In this document: positions 26,797-35,567 of the stretch, piece after piece
Layout: each line of letters starts with the position of its first letter
Position numbering within the stretch: the stretch's first letter is position 1
Source of the DNA: Aquibacillus rhizosphaerae
GTDB lineage: Bacteria > Bacillota > Bacilli > Bacillales > Amphibacillaceae
DNA length: 64,000 nucleotides
NCBI RefSeq assembly: GCF_030282825.1
Contig: NZ_JASTZU010000027.1
Coordinates: 99,058-163,057 of the forward strand
Direction: 5' to 3'
Notes under the pieces: generated by a model
The model's input: only the letters and a program-made list of their open reading frames with translations
The model's database searches: none
Told to the model about the DNA's origin: nothing
Position numbers and translations under genes: made by a program

Positions 26797-27505
26797 TTAC
26801 ATTTCTTTAGAACAACAAGTGGAATTAGTTCAACAAGGCGATCACGAAATACAAAATTACTTATTGAAAATTTATCAGCCATTTATCGCTAAAAATGTAT
26901 CTCAAGTATGTAAAAGATATATCAGTCCAACGAGAGATGATGAGTTTAGTGTTGGTTTATCAGCTTTTAATGAAGCAATGAATTCGTATTCGTTTGATAG
27001 AGGTAGTTCATTTTTATCCTTTGCAAGTCTTGTTATCAAAAGAAAGGTTATCGATTACATTCGAAAAGAAAGTAATAAATATGCGACATTGTCACTCGAC
27101 GAATCTAACGATGAAGAGCAAATGGAGAATCCAACCCAAATCAAAGCTGCAACGAATTTATATCAATACGAGAATGATCAATGGCATCGGAAAGCGGAGA
27201 TTGTTCAGCTTAGTAATCAATTGAAAGAATATAAAATATCGTTTGAAGAGTTAACGATTATTTCCCCTAAGCACAATGATGCAAGAGCTTCCGCGATTAA
27301 GGTTGCACGTGTTTTATATGATGATGAGCAACTAAGAGATTATGTAATTAAGAAGAAAAAAGTCCCAATAAAATTATTAGTTAATCTTGTAAATGTAAGT
27401 AAAAAAACGCTTGAAAGAAACAGGAAATATATTCTAGTTATTTTTATAATCTTAAGCGGTGACTATGTTTACTTAAAAGATTACCTGAAAGGGGTCGGAA
27501 TGTGA
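26774..27505 (+). CDS. sigI: RNA polymerase sigma factor SigI
   Basis: Alternative sigma factor of the SigI group, used in Bacillus for heat and envelope stress and in clostridia for polysaccharide sensing. Region 2 is clear: YISPTRDDEFSVGLSAFNEAM, then FLSFASLVIKRKVIDYIRKE; the C-terminal part has LLVNLVNVSKKTLERNRKYI, a helix-turn-helix. About 243 aa from ATG 26774. The ribosome site (GGTGGTGG) is poor; an upstream frame overlaps it. The stop overlaps the rsgI GTG by 4 nt, the standard sigI-rsgI pairing. Autoregulation is expected from the family, but I did not find a sure SigI promoter. Confidence 0.92.
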   Translation: MECQPKNDYISLEQQVELVQQGDHEIQNYLLKIYQPFIAKNVSQVCKRYISPTRDDEFSVGLSAFNEAMNSYSFDRGSSFLSFASLVIKRKVIDYIRKESNKYATLSLDESNDEEQMENPTQIKAATNLYQYENDQWHRKAEIVQLSNQLKEYKISFEELTIISPKHNDARASAIKVARVLYDDEQLRDYVIKKKKVPIKLLVNLVNVSKKTLERNRKYILVIFIILSGDYVYLKDYLKGVGM

Positions 27506-28524
27506 AAAAGGGGATCGTCGTTAAACAGCGTCATCGTTATACAATTGTGTTAGATCGTAATGGTCGTTTTAACAAAATTAAACCAATAAAGAACGTAGAA
27601 TTAGGAGAAGAGGTTAACTTCCAATTACAAGACAAAGGTCGGTTTCATACGGTGTTTTTTTTACAACAGAAACTGAAACATAAAGTGAATATCATAGCTA
27701 TGGTTATGGTATTAATGATTTTGACCTTGCCACTATATGCTTGGTACGATGAACCTAGTGCGTACGCATTTGTAAGTATAGATATCAATCCGAGCTTGGA
27801 ATTGGAATTAGATGAAAATATGGTTGTACAGGGTGTTTACCCATTAAATCAGGATGCTGAAGATATGCTATTTAATCTAAGTTCTCTTGAAGGGGAATCT
27901 ATAGAAAATGCCACGGATATTATAATAAATACTATTAGAGAACAAGATAAGAATGTAGATGCAAACACAGTCATTATAGGTGTAAGTTATTTGGAAAAGC
28001 CTAAAAGCAATAACAATGTGACAAAAGTACTTGATAACTATTTTATAGACGATTCTAATAGTGATTTTGAAATAGCTACATTTGTCATTCCAGAGGAAAT
28101 TCGCAAACAAGCCCAGAAGAGTAAAACTTCTATGAATAAAATAATGGCATCTTCCTTGGAAGCGGAAGAGGTGACTCTAAGTGAAAAAGAAAACATGAAT
28201 CGAAAAGAAGAAGAACTTATTCAATCTTTTTATAATCATAATGAAGCAACAGATACGATTGACAATAACCAAACTGAGCTCCCAAGTAAGCCTACTGAAG
28301 TTCAAATGCAAACGGAGGTCATAGAAGAAGATAGTTTAAAGGTCGAAGATGTGCTCATTGATAAAAAGGAAAAAGTTGTTGATTCACCTGGAAAATCTAT
28401 TGATGAAAAAATCGATCAAGTGATGGAAAATAGAGCAAATGATAAAATCCCACCGGGGCTTGAGAAGAAATTGAATGGTGATAAAAATAGCAAAGGGAAA
28501 AAGGAAAAAACGTCTGCAAATTAA
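27502..28524 (+). CDS. rsgI: anti-sigma-I factor RsgI
   Basis: Single-pass membrane protein, 340 aa, that holds SigI inactive. Cytoplasmic RsgI N-terminal domain (about 1-58, with VVKQRHRYTIVLDRNGRF), membrane helix about 61-81, then the extracytoplasmic AFVSIDINPSLELELDEN motif, where family members self-cleave between Asn and Pro (N96-P97 here). The rest is a charged, low-complexity linker ending in a KIPPGLEKKL segment; there is no carbohydrate-binding module of the clostridial type. GTG start within the sigI stop. A strong terminator follows. Confidence 0.92.
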   Translation: MKKGIVVKQRHRYTIVLDRNGRFNKIKPIKNVELGEEVNFQLQDKGRFHTVFFLQQKLKHKVNIIAMVMVLMILTLPLYAWYDEPSAYAFVSIDINPSLELELDENMVVQGVYPLNQDAEDMLFNLSSLEGESIENATDIIINTIREQDKNVDANTVIIGVSYLEKPKSNNNVTKVLDNYFIDDSNSDFEIATFVIPEEIRKQAQKSKTSMNKIMASSLEAEEVTLSEKENMNRKEEELIQSFYNHNEATDTIDNNQTELPSKPTEVQMQTEVIEEDSLKVEDVLIDKKEKVVDSPGKSIDEKIDQVMENRANDKIPPGLEKKLNGDKNSKGKKEKTSAN

Positions 28525-28538
28525 TTGCAGACGTTTTT
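28506..28538 (+). terminator. terminator of sigI-rsgI
   Basis: AAAAACGTCTGCAA, loop ATTAA, TTGCAGACGTTTTT; the left arm overlaps the rsgI stop region. Confidence 0.9.
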
Positions 28539-28539
28539 G

Positions 28540-29173
28540 GCTCTTGTAGGACATTTATAGATTTTTAACCATTAATACTCTATTAGAGAACAGACTTTTT
28601 AATGATATTGTATTGACAAAATTAATTTTTTCGCTATGCATAATTAAGTAATATCTTCTAAAAAGATGCAATTGTTTGTTGAACTTTCCATCATCAAGTA
28701 CAATTAGATTTAGTAAATCAATGTAGAAGAGTTACTTTGAAAAGAAAACCTGTGTTAGTATGGTTGGTTTAATAGGAGTATTTTCACCTAACACAAAAAA
28801 GACAGAATTTGTAGACAATATAGAATGAATAGTTTTAAAAGAGTTTGGTATCCCTTAGCAGACTAAAGTGATACATTCTTTGTTCATAGTTCCACTAGTA
28901 CGCTCTACCAATTGGTTTCTTTTTTACTTAAGAACTCTATTATAAGAGTGATGCATATGAATACACTAGAAGTTGATAGCATAAAAACATCGATTCCTGG
29001 ATCCAGGATACAATTTTAAATAAGGCTTTTAGGATTGTGTCCATCACTTCATTAGAAGCATCCAAACTGACCAAAATCGAATAGTTATGGTTTTAATGAA
29101 GCTGTAAAATCACAGAAGCTATTGGAAAGACTAATAACTACAGCGAAATAAACATGAAAGGATCGATCAAAGA
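28540..29173 (+). other. 634-nt region of decayed coding DNA
   Basis: No intact gene. From 28760 a frame reads MVGLIGVFSPNTKKTEFVDN and, past in-frame TGA and TAG stops, KVIHSLFIVPLVRSTNWFLF, closing at 28945; I do not recognise it. Around 28960-29115, in two frames, it reads EVDSIKTSIPGS and IVSITSLEASKLTKI, which resembles the IPG..G and F..A..L.K segments near the end of IS110-family transposases; this would be an old insertion-sequence relic. Both readings are low confidence. The promoter of the next gene must lie near the right end. Confidence 0.35.
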
Positions 29174-30739
29174 ATGTCAAAGAAATTAGACTTGTCGAAT
29201 TTTGAAAAAAAACTTGAAGTAAGAAATATTACAACGGAAGATATAGATCAGCTTATACAAATGCAAAAAGTTTGTTTTCCTAACATGGAACCTTGGAAAC
29301 GAGAGCATTTAGAAAGTCATTTAGACCAATTTCCTGAAGGACAATTTTGTGTAGAATATGATGGTGAAATTATAGGTAGTTGTTCCAGTTTAATTGTTAA
29401 CTTTGATGAGTATGATGACAAACACACATGGGATGACATCACAGATGAGGGTTATATAACAAACCATAATCCAGAGGGATATAATCTATATGGGATTGAA
29501 GTAATGGTAGATTCTGAATTTCGTGGGATGAAAATAGGTAAAAGACTTTATGAAGCGAGAAAAGAGTTGGCTAGAGAACTTAACCTGAAAAGTATTATTA
29601 TAGGTGGTAGAATTCCTAATTATCATAAGTATGAAGCAGAGTTATCCCCAAGAGAGTACGTGGAAGAAGTCACGTCTCAAAATATATTTGATCCTGTATT
29701 AACTTTTCAAATAATGAACGGATTTACAATAATGCGTATAAATCCTGGATACTTACCAGATGATCGTCAATCATTAAAATACGCGACATTAATGGAATGG
29801 AACAATATTGACTATCGTGCAAAATCGAAACGTCATTTTAAAACGGCATTTCCAGTAAGAATCACTGTGATTCAATATATGATGAAAAATATTGAATCGT
29901 TTGATGAATTTGCCAAGCAAGTAGAATATTATGTAGATGTTGCTTATGATTTTGGATCTGATTTTGCAGTATTTCCAGAAATATTCACAACACAATTAAT
30001 GTCATTCTTAGACGAGAAGGTTCCTTCCCAATCTGTTCGAAGGCTAGCAGAATATACAGAAGATTATATTGAACTTTTCACCAATTTAGCAGTAAAGTAT
30101 AACGTCAATATTATTGGTGGGTCACACTTTGTAGAAGAAGAGGACCATATTTATAATATAGCTTATTTATTTAGGCGCGATGGAACCATTGAGAAGCAAT
30201 ATAAGATTCATGTAACGCCAAATGAAAGAAAATGGTGGGGAATTCAACCAGGTGATACGGTAAAAGTATTTGATACGGATTGTGGTAAAATTGCAATTCA
30301 AATTTGCTATGATATCCAATTTCCTGAATTAGCTCGCTATGCAGTTGATCAAGGAGCAAATATAATCTTTGTTCCTTTCTGTACCGATGACCGTCAAGGT
30401 TATTTACGTGTAAGATATTGTGCACAAGCACGTGCTGTCGAAAATCAAGTGTATACGGTTATTGCAGGTACTGTAGGTAACCTAACCCAAGTGGAAAATA
30501 TGGATATTCAGTATGCTCAATCAGGAATTTTTACCCCGTCCGATTTTGAATTTGCTAGGGATGGTATTATTGGAGAATGTCATCCTAACATTGAGACAGT
30601 CGTTGTTGGTGATGTGGACTTAGAAATTTTACGGAGACAAAGAAGATCAGGAACAGTTAGGCAATTACGTGACCGACGAAGAGATTTGTTTGAAGTGAAA
30701 TATAACAACATCGAGACAGAGGTAAAACCAATTAAATAG
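29174..30739 (+). CDS. GNAT acetyltransferase / carbon-nitrogen hydrolase fusion
   Basis: 521 aa. Residues 1-205 form a GNAT domain (EVRNITTEDIDQLIQ at the start, acetyl-CoA loop VDSEFRGMKIGKRLYE). Residues 225-505 form a nitrilase-superfamily hydrolase with the catalytic set E269 (VFPEIFT), K344 (QYKIHVTPNE) and C378 (IQICYDIQFPE). This fusion is known in Bacillaceae and some other bacteria, but its substrate is not established; an amide or N-acylated small molecule is the natural guess. ATG 29174 has GAAAGGATC upstream. Monocistronic, with a strong terminator. Confidence 0.9.
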   Translation: MSKKLDLSNFEKKLEVRNITTEDIDQLIQMQKVCFPNMEPWKREHLESHLDQFPEGQFCVEYDGEIIGSCSSLIVNFDEYDDKHTWDDITDEGYITNHNPEGYNLYGIEVMVDSEFRGMKIGKRLYEARKELARELNLKSIIIGGRIPNYHKYEAELSPREYVEEVTSQNIFDPVLTFQIMNGFTIMRINPGYLPDDRQSLKYATLMEWNNIDYRAKSKRHFKTAFPVRITVIQYMMKNIESFDEFAKQVEYYVDVAYDFGSDFAVFPEIFTTQLMSFLDEKVPSQSVRRLAEYTEDYIELFTNLAVKYNVNIIGGSHFVEEEDHIYNIAYLFRRDGTIEKQYKIHVTPNERKWWGIQPGDTVKVFDTDCGKIAIQICYDIQFPELARYAVDQGANIIFVPFCTDDRQGYLRVRYCAQARAVENQVYTVIAGTVGNLTQVENMDIQYAQSGIFTPSDFEFARDGIIGECHPNIETVVVGDVDLEILRRQRRSGTVRQLRDRRRDLFEVKYNNIETEVKPIK

Positions 30740-30747
30740 CAATAAGT

Positions 30748-30782
30748 AAAAAGGGGGGTATCCAGGATAACCCCCCTTTTTA
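30748..30782. terminator. strong terminator after the GNAT-nitrilase gene
   Basis: AAAAAGGGGGGTATCC and GGATAACCCCCCTTTTT with a 1-2 nt loop; A and T tails on both sides also serve the convergent small gene. Confidence 0.9.
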
Positions 30783-30788
30783 TTATAA

Positions 30789-31028
30789 TTATACTTCCAT
30801 CATAGCTGCAGCAGGCGTTTGGCCCATTGCATGATCGATGTAGTGTAGCAATTCCTCATGACTGGTCATTACTTGCTGCTCATTTGAATTATAATGGAAA
30901 GCATGTAAGAATACTTCTATTTTTTTTGATAACATATCATCATTGGTTCGTACCATTAGGACAAGTAAGTCATCCCATTGTCCCCATAAGGTGAAATATA
31001 AAGCTTTGTCATAATCCGGGATATACAT
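30789..31028 (-). CDS. small hypothetical protein, 79 aa
   Basis: Acidic cytosolic protein beginning MYIPDYDKALYFTLWGQWDD and ending GQTPAAAMMEV. The ALYFTLWGQWDDLL stretch looks like a conserved Bacillaceae small-protein motif, but I cannot name the family. Start ATG 31028 follows AGGGGAG; earlier in-frame starts lack a ribosome site. It converges with the GNAT-nitrilase gene on a shared terminator. No signal peptide or membrane helix. Confidence 0.65.
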   Translation of the reverse strand: MYIPDYDKALYFTLWGQWDDLLVLMVRTNDDMLSKKIEVFLHAFHYNSNEQQVMTSHEELLHYIDHAMGQTPAAAMMEV

Positions 31029-31334
31029 AAACACTCCCCTTTCTGAAAGGGTTATTTTTAATATGCCCAAAGAAGTCGTTTGTAAATAGTTAGTTTTTTG
31101 GTTTTCGTTCCATAACTTAACGTGAATTAAAGGAACATACATTGTTCTCACATGAAGGCACTCATTAAATTATATATGCCTTGTATTACTTAAGTGTTCT
31201 TTAAAAATAATTTGTTATGCGCAATTATAATAGTTGTTAAATATCACTAATCCAAACATTGGTTTTTTTGAGACCGTATAAGGAAAAAAACAAGGTAGCA
31301 TACTATTACTGACTCTATAAAGGAGGAGTAGCCA

Positions 31335-32072
31335 ATGAACTGGAAATCTGCTTGTTTAACTGTTGTGGCGACATCAACGTTAGCCTTAACAGCTTGTGGT
31401 AATAACGGCAACGAGACTGGTCAAGGATTAAATGATGGTGTACAACAGACAAGATTTAATAACGCCACTGATTTTCCAACGGAAAATCATGGTGAATATA
31501 TGACTAATAATGAAACTAGAAACCCACGTAACGGAATTGATAACTATGGAGCAAACCGAGGTGCTTACGACGGGGCAGTTAGAGAAAACGATTTGAGACG
31601 TGACGGTGTAAATAATCGAAATATAAATAACCAAGCAAATATTAATGATCGTAACACTCAAACCAATAATAATGGTAATACAACGCGTAACGACGAAAAC
31701 AATTTTGAAGTAGCAGATGATGCAGCAGAGCGTATTACTGAACAGGTAGATGAGGTAGGTTCAGCATATGTGTTAACAACCGACAACAATGCATATGTAG
31801 CAGTGGAGTTAGACAGAACTACAGATAATAATGGAAAAAACGCTCAAAATGGTGGTAATGGTGATAATGTAAGTGATCAAATTGAAAAACGAATTTCTCG
31901 TGCCGTTAAAGATGTAAATAATGATATTGAAAATGTTTACGTATCAACGAACCCAGATTTTGTTAATTTAACAAATAATTATGCAGATAACGTTAATAAT
32001 GATCAACCTATAGAAGGATTTTTTCAACAATTTGGAGAAATGATTGAACGCGTATTTCCACAGGCTAGGTAA
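31335..32072 (+). CDS. YhcN/YlaJ family sporulation lipoprotein
   Basis: Lipoprotein with lipobox LTAC (C21), an Asn-rich low-complexity middle (about residues 22-125, many Asn and Arg) and the YhcN/YlaJ domain at about 128-245, with AAERITEQVDEVGSAYVLTTDNN-like sequence (key part VDEVGSAYVLTTD) and the later VYVSTNPDFV. Homologues sit in the spore inner membrane or coat-proximal layers and affect germination or spore structure in Bacillus. Ribosome site AAAGGAGGAG. Single gene with its own terminator. The Asn content of the linker is strikingly high. Confidence 0.88.
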   Translation: MNWKSACLTVVATSTLALTACGNNGNETGQGLNDGVQQTRFNNATDFPTENHGEYMTNNETRNPRNGIDNYGANRGAYDGAVRENDLRRDGVNNRNINNQANINDRNTQTNNNGNTTRNDENNFEVADDAAERITEQVDEVGSAYVLTTDNNAYVAVELDRTTDNNGKNAQNGGNGDNVSDQIEKRISRAVKDVNNDIENVYVSTNPDFVNLTNNYADNVNNDQPIEGFFQQFGEMIERVFPQAR

Positions 32073-32077
32073 TTTGT

Positions 32078-32112
32078 AAAGCGAGAGCATATTTTGCTCT
32101 CGCTTTATTTTT
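32078..32112 (+). terminator. terminator of the YhcN-like gene
   Basis: AAAGCGAGAGCA, loop TATTT, TGCTCTCGCTTT followed by ATTTTTA. Confidence 0.88.
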
Positions 32113-32188
32113 ATAAATTGATACCGATCATTTAATGTGATATTATTAGCCCAATTCTGATTAGTATAATTTTTAGGGAGTGGACGAA

Positions 32189-32656
32189 ATGGTTGAAAAA
32201 ATGAATGTAGAAAGTTTCAACTTAGATCATACAAAAGTAAAAGCACCTTATGTACGATTAGTTGGTGTCACAACAGGCCAAAGTGGTGATAAGGTTTATA
32301 AATACGATGTTCGCTTCTGTCAGCCAAATAAAGAGCATATGGATATGCCTGGTTTACATTCCATTGAACACCTGATGGCGGAAAACATTCGTAATCATAT
32401 TGATAATGTTTTGGACATTGGACCGATGGGCTGTCAAACAGGTTTTTACCTTGCTATTTTAAATAACGATAGCTTTGAAGCAATTATAGAAGCATTAGCT
32501 AAAACGTTACAAGATGTTCTGGAAGCTGATGAGGTACCTGCTTGTAATGAAGTTCAATGTGGATGGGCAGCTAACCATAGTTTAGAGGGAGCGAAAGAAA
32601 TAGCTTCTCGTATGCTTGATCGAAAAGAAGAATGGCACATTGTTTTTGCTGAATAA
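32189..32656 (+). CDS. luxS: S-ribosylhomocysteine lyase (LuxS)
   Basis: Cleaves S-ribosylhomocysteine to homocysteine and DPD, the precursor of autoinducer-2, in the activated methyl cycle. 155 aa. Metal-site motif HSIEH (H57, H61) and the Cys of VQCGW (C124) are present, as is the catalytic Cys of GCQTGF (C82). Ribosome site AGGGAG lies 9 nt before ATG 32189; the GTG at 32180 overlaps it. Monocistronic. The rest of the methyl cycle is not adjacent. Confidence 0.95.
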   Translation: MVEKMNVESFNLDHTKVKAPYVRLVGVTTGQSGDKVYKYDVRFCQPNKEHMDMPGLHSIEHLMAENIRNHIDNVLDIGPMGCQTGFYLAILNNDSFEAIIEALAKTLQDVLEADEVPACNEVQCGWAANHSLEGAKEIASRMLDRKEEWHIVFAE

Positions 32657-32726
32657 TTTTTATTTTAAGCATCTGTTAAACAAATAATTCTAAAAATTAG
32701 ACATATCCATTAGTAAGGTATAAAGA

Positions 32727-32765
32727 AAACAGTAATCTTTTCAGTGGAGATTACTGTTTGTTTGT
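32727..32765 (+). terminator. terminator of luxS
   Basis: AAACAGTAATCT and AGATTACTGTTT flank a 9-nt loop, followed by GTTTGTTTTT. Confidence 0.85.
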
Positions 32766-32789
32766 TTTTAAAAGCTAAGAAAGCATTAA

Positions 32790-32930
32790 AATTCGGAGGT
32801 GTTTAGCTTTAGCGCCTCCCTCCTCGAGGTCCTAAGTCAATGGTAAAGAGCCCCACATACATGTTCGTTTTAATTGTCCTAGGGTGAGCATGGCGCTTGC
32901 GCTTTTCTTACTAGATAAGTTGCTTTGTTT
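32790..32930. repeat. candidate dispersed intergenic element
   Basis: About 140 nt that are visibly richer in G and C than the flanks, bounded by AGCGCC (32811) and GGCGCT (32892), with GCCTCCCTCCTCGAGGTCC and a GGCGCTTGCGCTTTTC end. Its look is like the short noncoding repeats sprinkled between genes in halophilic Bacillaceae, but there is only one copy in this window, so the repeat status is from recall, not shown here. No coding frame. Confidence 0.4.
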
Positions 32931-32995
32931 CAGTGGAAAAGGAGTACAATATGATACAATAGGTCAAAATAAAACATATAAAGGATGAGGACATT

Positions 32996-34366
32996 ATGAG
33001 TGAAAAAGCTCTTACATATTTGCAAGAAAATAATGAAATTCTATTGAAAAAGTTGGCTGCATTCCTCTCTATACCAAGTGTGAGTACAGATAGTATCCAC
33101 AAAAAGGATGTTGGGGCTGCTGCCAATTTTGTTGCAGATTATTTAACTGAAATAGGTTTTGAAACAGTAGAAGTCCAACAAACAAAAGGTCATCCGCTTG
33201 TTTACGGTGAATGGAAAGGTGCAGGTAATGATGCGCCTACAGTTCTTTTTTATGGCCACTATGATGTGCAACCTGCTGATCCTATAGAATTATGGGATAG
33301 TGAACCGTTTCAACCGGAAATTCGAGATGGACGGTTATATGCACGTGGTTCTAGCGATGATAAAGGTCAAGTGTTTATGCATTTGGCCGTGTTTGAAGCT
33401 TTTATGAAAACAGAAGGAAAATTACCAATTAATGTAAAGGTTTGTGTTGAAGGGGAAGAAGAAATTGGTAGTGAAAATTTATATGAAATTTTAGAGGAGA
33501 AAAAAGAACAGTTCGAAGCGGATTTTGCTGTTATTTCTGACTCGGGGATGGTTGACAGTGGACAACCTACTATTCTTTATGGACTAAAGGGTTTTACGGG
33601 CCTTGAATTTACGTTAACAGGACCTTCTAGTGACCTCCATTCTGGTATTTATGGCGGTGCTGTAAGAAACCCTGCGATGGCGATGGCTCATTTATTATCA
33701 TCTTTGAAAGATGATAATGAAGTCATTCAAGTAGCAGGATTTTATGATGGTGTCGAAGACTTGGAACAAGAGGAACGTCAGCTGATAAAAGAGGTGCCAG
33801 GTGAAGACTATTCTAAATCTACTGGAGTTAAAGAAACAGTTTCTGAGCAAGGTTATACTGCAAAAGAACATACAATGGCACGACCAACATTAGAGATTAA
33901 TGGTTTATTTGGTGGTTATCAGGGGGAAGGAACAAAAACAATTATTCCATCATCGGCAACTGCAAAATTAACTTGTCGACTTGTTCCAGGTCAAGAACCA
34001 AATCGTATTCAAGATTTATTAGTATCCCATTTAGAAAACAACGTATTGTCTGGAGTTACTCTAGATATCAAAAGAGAGCCGCTTTCCGCTAAGGCATACA
34101 AAGTAGATCCGAATCATCCTTTAATCAAAAAAGCAGCGAGTAGCTATACAAAGGCTTTTGGTAAAGAATCAGTATTTGTTCGAATGGGAGGGTCCATCCC
34201 TGTAGTAGAATGGATTGATTCGATTTACCATATGCCAGTTGTACTTTTAGGATTTGGAACTCCTGAAGATCGTTTACATTCACCAAATGAAAGTTTTCCA
34301 TTAGAAAATTTCCATAAGGGTATGGAAACATTAGTTCACTATTGGGAAGCAGTAAAAGAAATATAA
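32996..34366 (+). CDS. M20 family dipeptidase
   Basis: Zinc metallopeptidase of the M20A/CNDP-like group, 456 aa. Metal-binding and catalytic residues are in place: H in FYGHYDVQP, the bridging D in RGSSDDKGQ, catalytic E in EGEEEIGS, D in ISDSGM and the late H in DRLHSPNE. The lid domain sits in between (GPSSDLHSGIYGGAV). Cytosolic; likely degrades dipeptides. Ribosome site AAAGGATGAGG before ATG. Monocistronic, with a strong terminator. Confidence 0.93.
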   Translation: MSEKALTYLQENNEILLKKLAAFLSIPSVSTDSIHKKDVGAAANFVADYLTEIGFETVEVQQTKGHPLVYGEWKGAGNDAPTVLFYGHYDVQPADPIELWDSEPFQPEIRDGRLYARGSSDDKGQVFMHLAVFEAFMKTEGKLPINVKVCVEGEEEIGSENLYEILEEKKEQFEADFAVISDSGMVDSGQPTILYGLKGFTGLEFTLTGPSSDLHSGIYGGAVRNPAMAMAHLLSSLKDDNEVIQVAGFYDGVEDLEQEERQLIKEVPGEDYSKSTGVKETVSEQGYTAKEHTMARPTLEINGLFGGYQGEGTKTIIPSSATAKLTCRLVPGQEPNRIQDLLVSHLENNVLSGVTLDIKREPLSAKAYKVDPNHPLIKKAASSYTKAFGKESVFVRMGGSIPVVEWIDSIYHMPVVLLGFGTPEDRLHSPNESFPLENFHKGMETLVHYWEAVKEI

Positions 34367-34370
34367 GATA

Positions 34371-34408
34371 AAACAAGGAGCTCTAACCCTGAGCTCCTTG
34401 TTTTTTTC
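34371..34408 (+). terminator. terminator of the M20 gene
   Basis: AAACAAGGAGCTC, loop TAACCCT, GAGCTCCTTGTTT then TTTTT. Confidence 0.9.
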
Positions 34409-34467
34409 GTTTTATCAAGGAGTAATGGACCATAGTAAGGGCAATCTATGAACGAGGAGGTTTTTGT

Positions 34468-34629
34468 ATGATAAATCAAGATTTTGATCGTTTTGTGAAG
34501 ACACAAGAGAAAGAAAAGACTTCTTATTTGGGACATGGTGAACGAGGGAAAAATATCGATTCTAAAACGAACAACAGAAAAATTTCAAATACAAACGTTG
34601 GAGCATCTGGAAGAAATGATGATGTTTAG
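34468..34629 (+). CDS. small hydrophilic protein, 53 aa
   Basis: GAGGAGG ribosome site 8 nt before ATG and a clean 54-codon frame. The product (MINQDFDRFVKTQEKEKTSY..., ending GASGRNDDV) is very hydrophilic, rich in Lys, Asn, Thr and Gly, with no hydrophobic core, so probably disordered. Its size and composition recall small spore or stress proteins of Bacillaceae, but I do not recognise the family. A hairpin follows. Confidence 0.55.
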   Translation: MINQDFDRFVKTQEKEKTSYLGHGERGKNIDSKTNNRKISNTNVGASGRNDDV

Positions 34630-34642
34630 GTAATACAAGCTT

Positions 34643-34675
34643 ACGGGTGTGTACTAACAATTAGTGCACATCCGT
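34643..34675 (+). terminator. hairpin after the 53-aa gene
   Basis: ACGGGTGTGTACTAA and TTAGTGCACATCCGT flank CAA, with minor mismatches; U-run weak. Confidence 0.5.
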
Positions 34676-34768
34676 GTTTAGTATCATTCCCCTTTAATAG
34701 TTCGCTAACTCCCTAGAATGACTATTCAAAATAAAACGTAAAATAGTTAATTTAATGATGACATTTTA

Positions 34769-34798
34769 TTGACATATATACCCTTAAGGGCATAAGAT
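34769..34798 (+). promoter_or_regulatory. promoter with a CsoR/CstR-type operator
   Basis: TTGACA (34769) and TAAGAT (34793) are separated by 18 nt, and the spacer holds ATACCCTTAAGGGCAT, a near-palindrome with the C-tract/G-tract core typical of CsoR/CstR operators. It lies 40 nt upstream of the rhodanese-like gene, so the operon's own repressor gene product is the likely ligand. Confidence 0.7.
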
Positions 34799-34837
34799 GT
34801 AAATTGTTAGTTGTTATTAATGACAGGGGGAAATAGC

Positions 34838-35185
34838 ATGGTTATAGGAATCACTGCTTTTTTTGTCAGTATAATATTATATTTAATGTATTTAAGATAT
34901 GTGCCAATTAAAGGGATACCTTGTATAGATGTGAGTAGTAATCAAATGGATCAAATAAGTCTTAAATTAGATATCAGGGACTATAACTCATCGGCTAAGC
35001 AGGAAGTTGAAGGTTCAATCGTAATGCCAGTTGCTTATCTTAAAAGATACTACAAAGAAATTCCGAGCAAAGAGTTAGTAGTAATAGCTTCTGATCGAAC
35101 GGAGAAAAATTTAGGCATTCGTTTTCTCCATAATAAAGGATTTAAAGTAATTGGCTATACTTTAACTAGTTGTAAATGTGAGTAA
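34838..35185 (+). CDS. membrane-anchored rhodanese-like protein without the active-site Cys
   Basis: 115 aa. One N-terminal membrane helix (about 2-22), then a rhodanese-like fold: VPIKGIPCIDV, GSIVMPVAYLKRYYKEIP and LVVIASDRTEKNLGIRFLHNKGFKVIGY. In a rhodanese the active loop would be CxxGxR after VV; here it is ASDRTE, so the sulfurtransferase cysteine is missing. Two cysteines close the protein instead (TSCKCE). Start ATG 34838 after AGGGGG. Followed by the CstR-like repressor gene in the same operon. A redox or persulfide-handling role is inferred from context. Confidence 0.65.
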   Translation: MVIGITAFFVSIILYLMYLRYVPIKGIPCIDVSSNQMDQISLKLDIRDYNSSAKQEVEGSIVMPVAYLKRYYKEIPSKELVVIASDRTEKNLGIRFLHNKGFKVIGYTLTSCKCE

Positions 35186-35210
35186 ACAGTTATGGAAGGA
35201 GAAATATAGG

Positions 35211-35471
35211 ATGGAATATACAGATCAAATGAAAAATAGAGTGAAGCGTATTGAAGGTCAATTACGCGGAATCTTAAAAATGATGGAAGAAAACAGTGAT
35301 TGTAGAGATCTAATTACTCAAATGTCAGCTGCAAGGACAGCAATTGATCGTACTATGGGTGTAGTAGTGAGTTCCAACCTGGTTGAGTGTGTCCGACAAG
35401 CAGAACAAGATGGAGAAAATACAGAAGATTTAGTGAAAGAAGCAGTAAACTTGTTAGTGAAAAGTCGCTAA
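35211..35471 (+). CDS. CsoR/CstR family repressor, persulfide-sensor type
   Basis: 86-aa all-helical DNA-binding repressor. C31 (NSDCRDLI) and C60 (NLVECVRQ) are present, at the numbers of the two persulfide-reacting cysteines in S. aureus CstR. The position that is His in copper-sensing CsoR is Asn56, so copper sensing is unlikely and CstR-like sensing of reactive sulfur is favoured. ATG 35211 follows GAAGGAGAAA. It follows the rhodanese-like gene by 25 nt, and a CsoR/CstR-type operator lies at the operon promoter, suggesting autoregulation. A second operator lies downstream. Confidence 0.85.
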   Translation: MEYTDQMKNRVKRIEGQLRGILKMMEENSDCRDLITQMSAARTAIDRTMGVVVSSNLVECVRQAEQDGENTEDLVKEAVNLLVKSR

Positions 35472-35567
35472 TTTATATATTCGGCATGTCTCGTCTTTAA
35501 TAAAGCAAGTGCTATATTAGATAATTTAAAAAGGAATAGTAGTCCTTTTTTATTTTTGTTATTTTAT

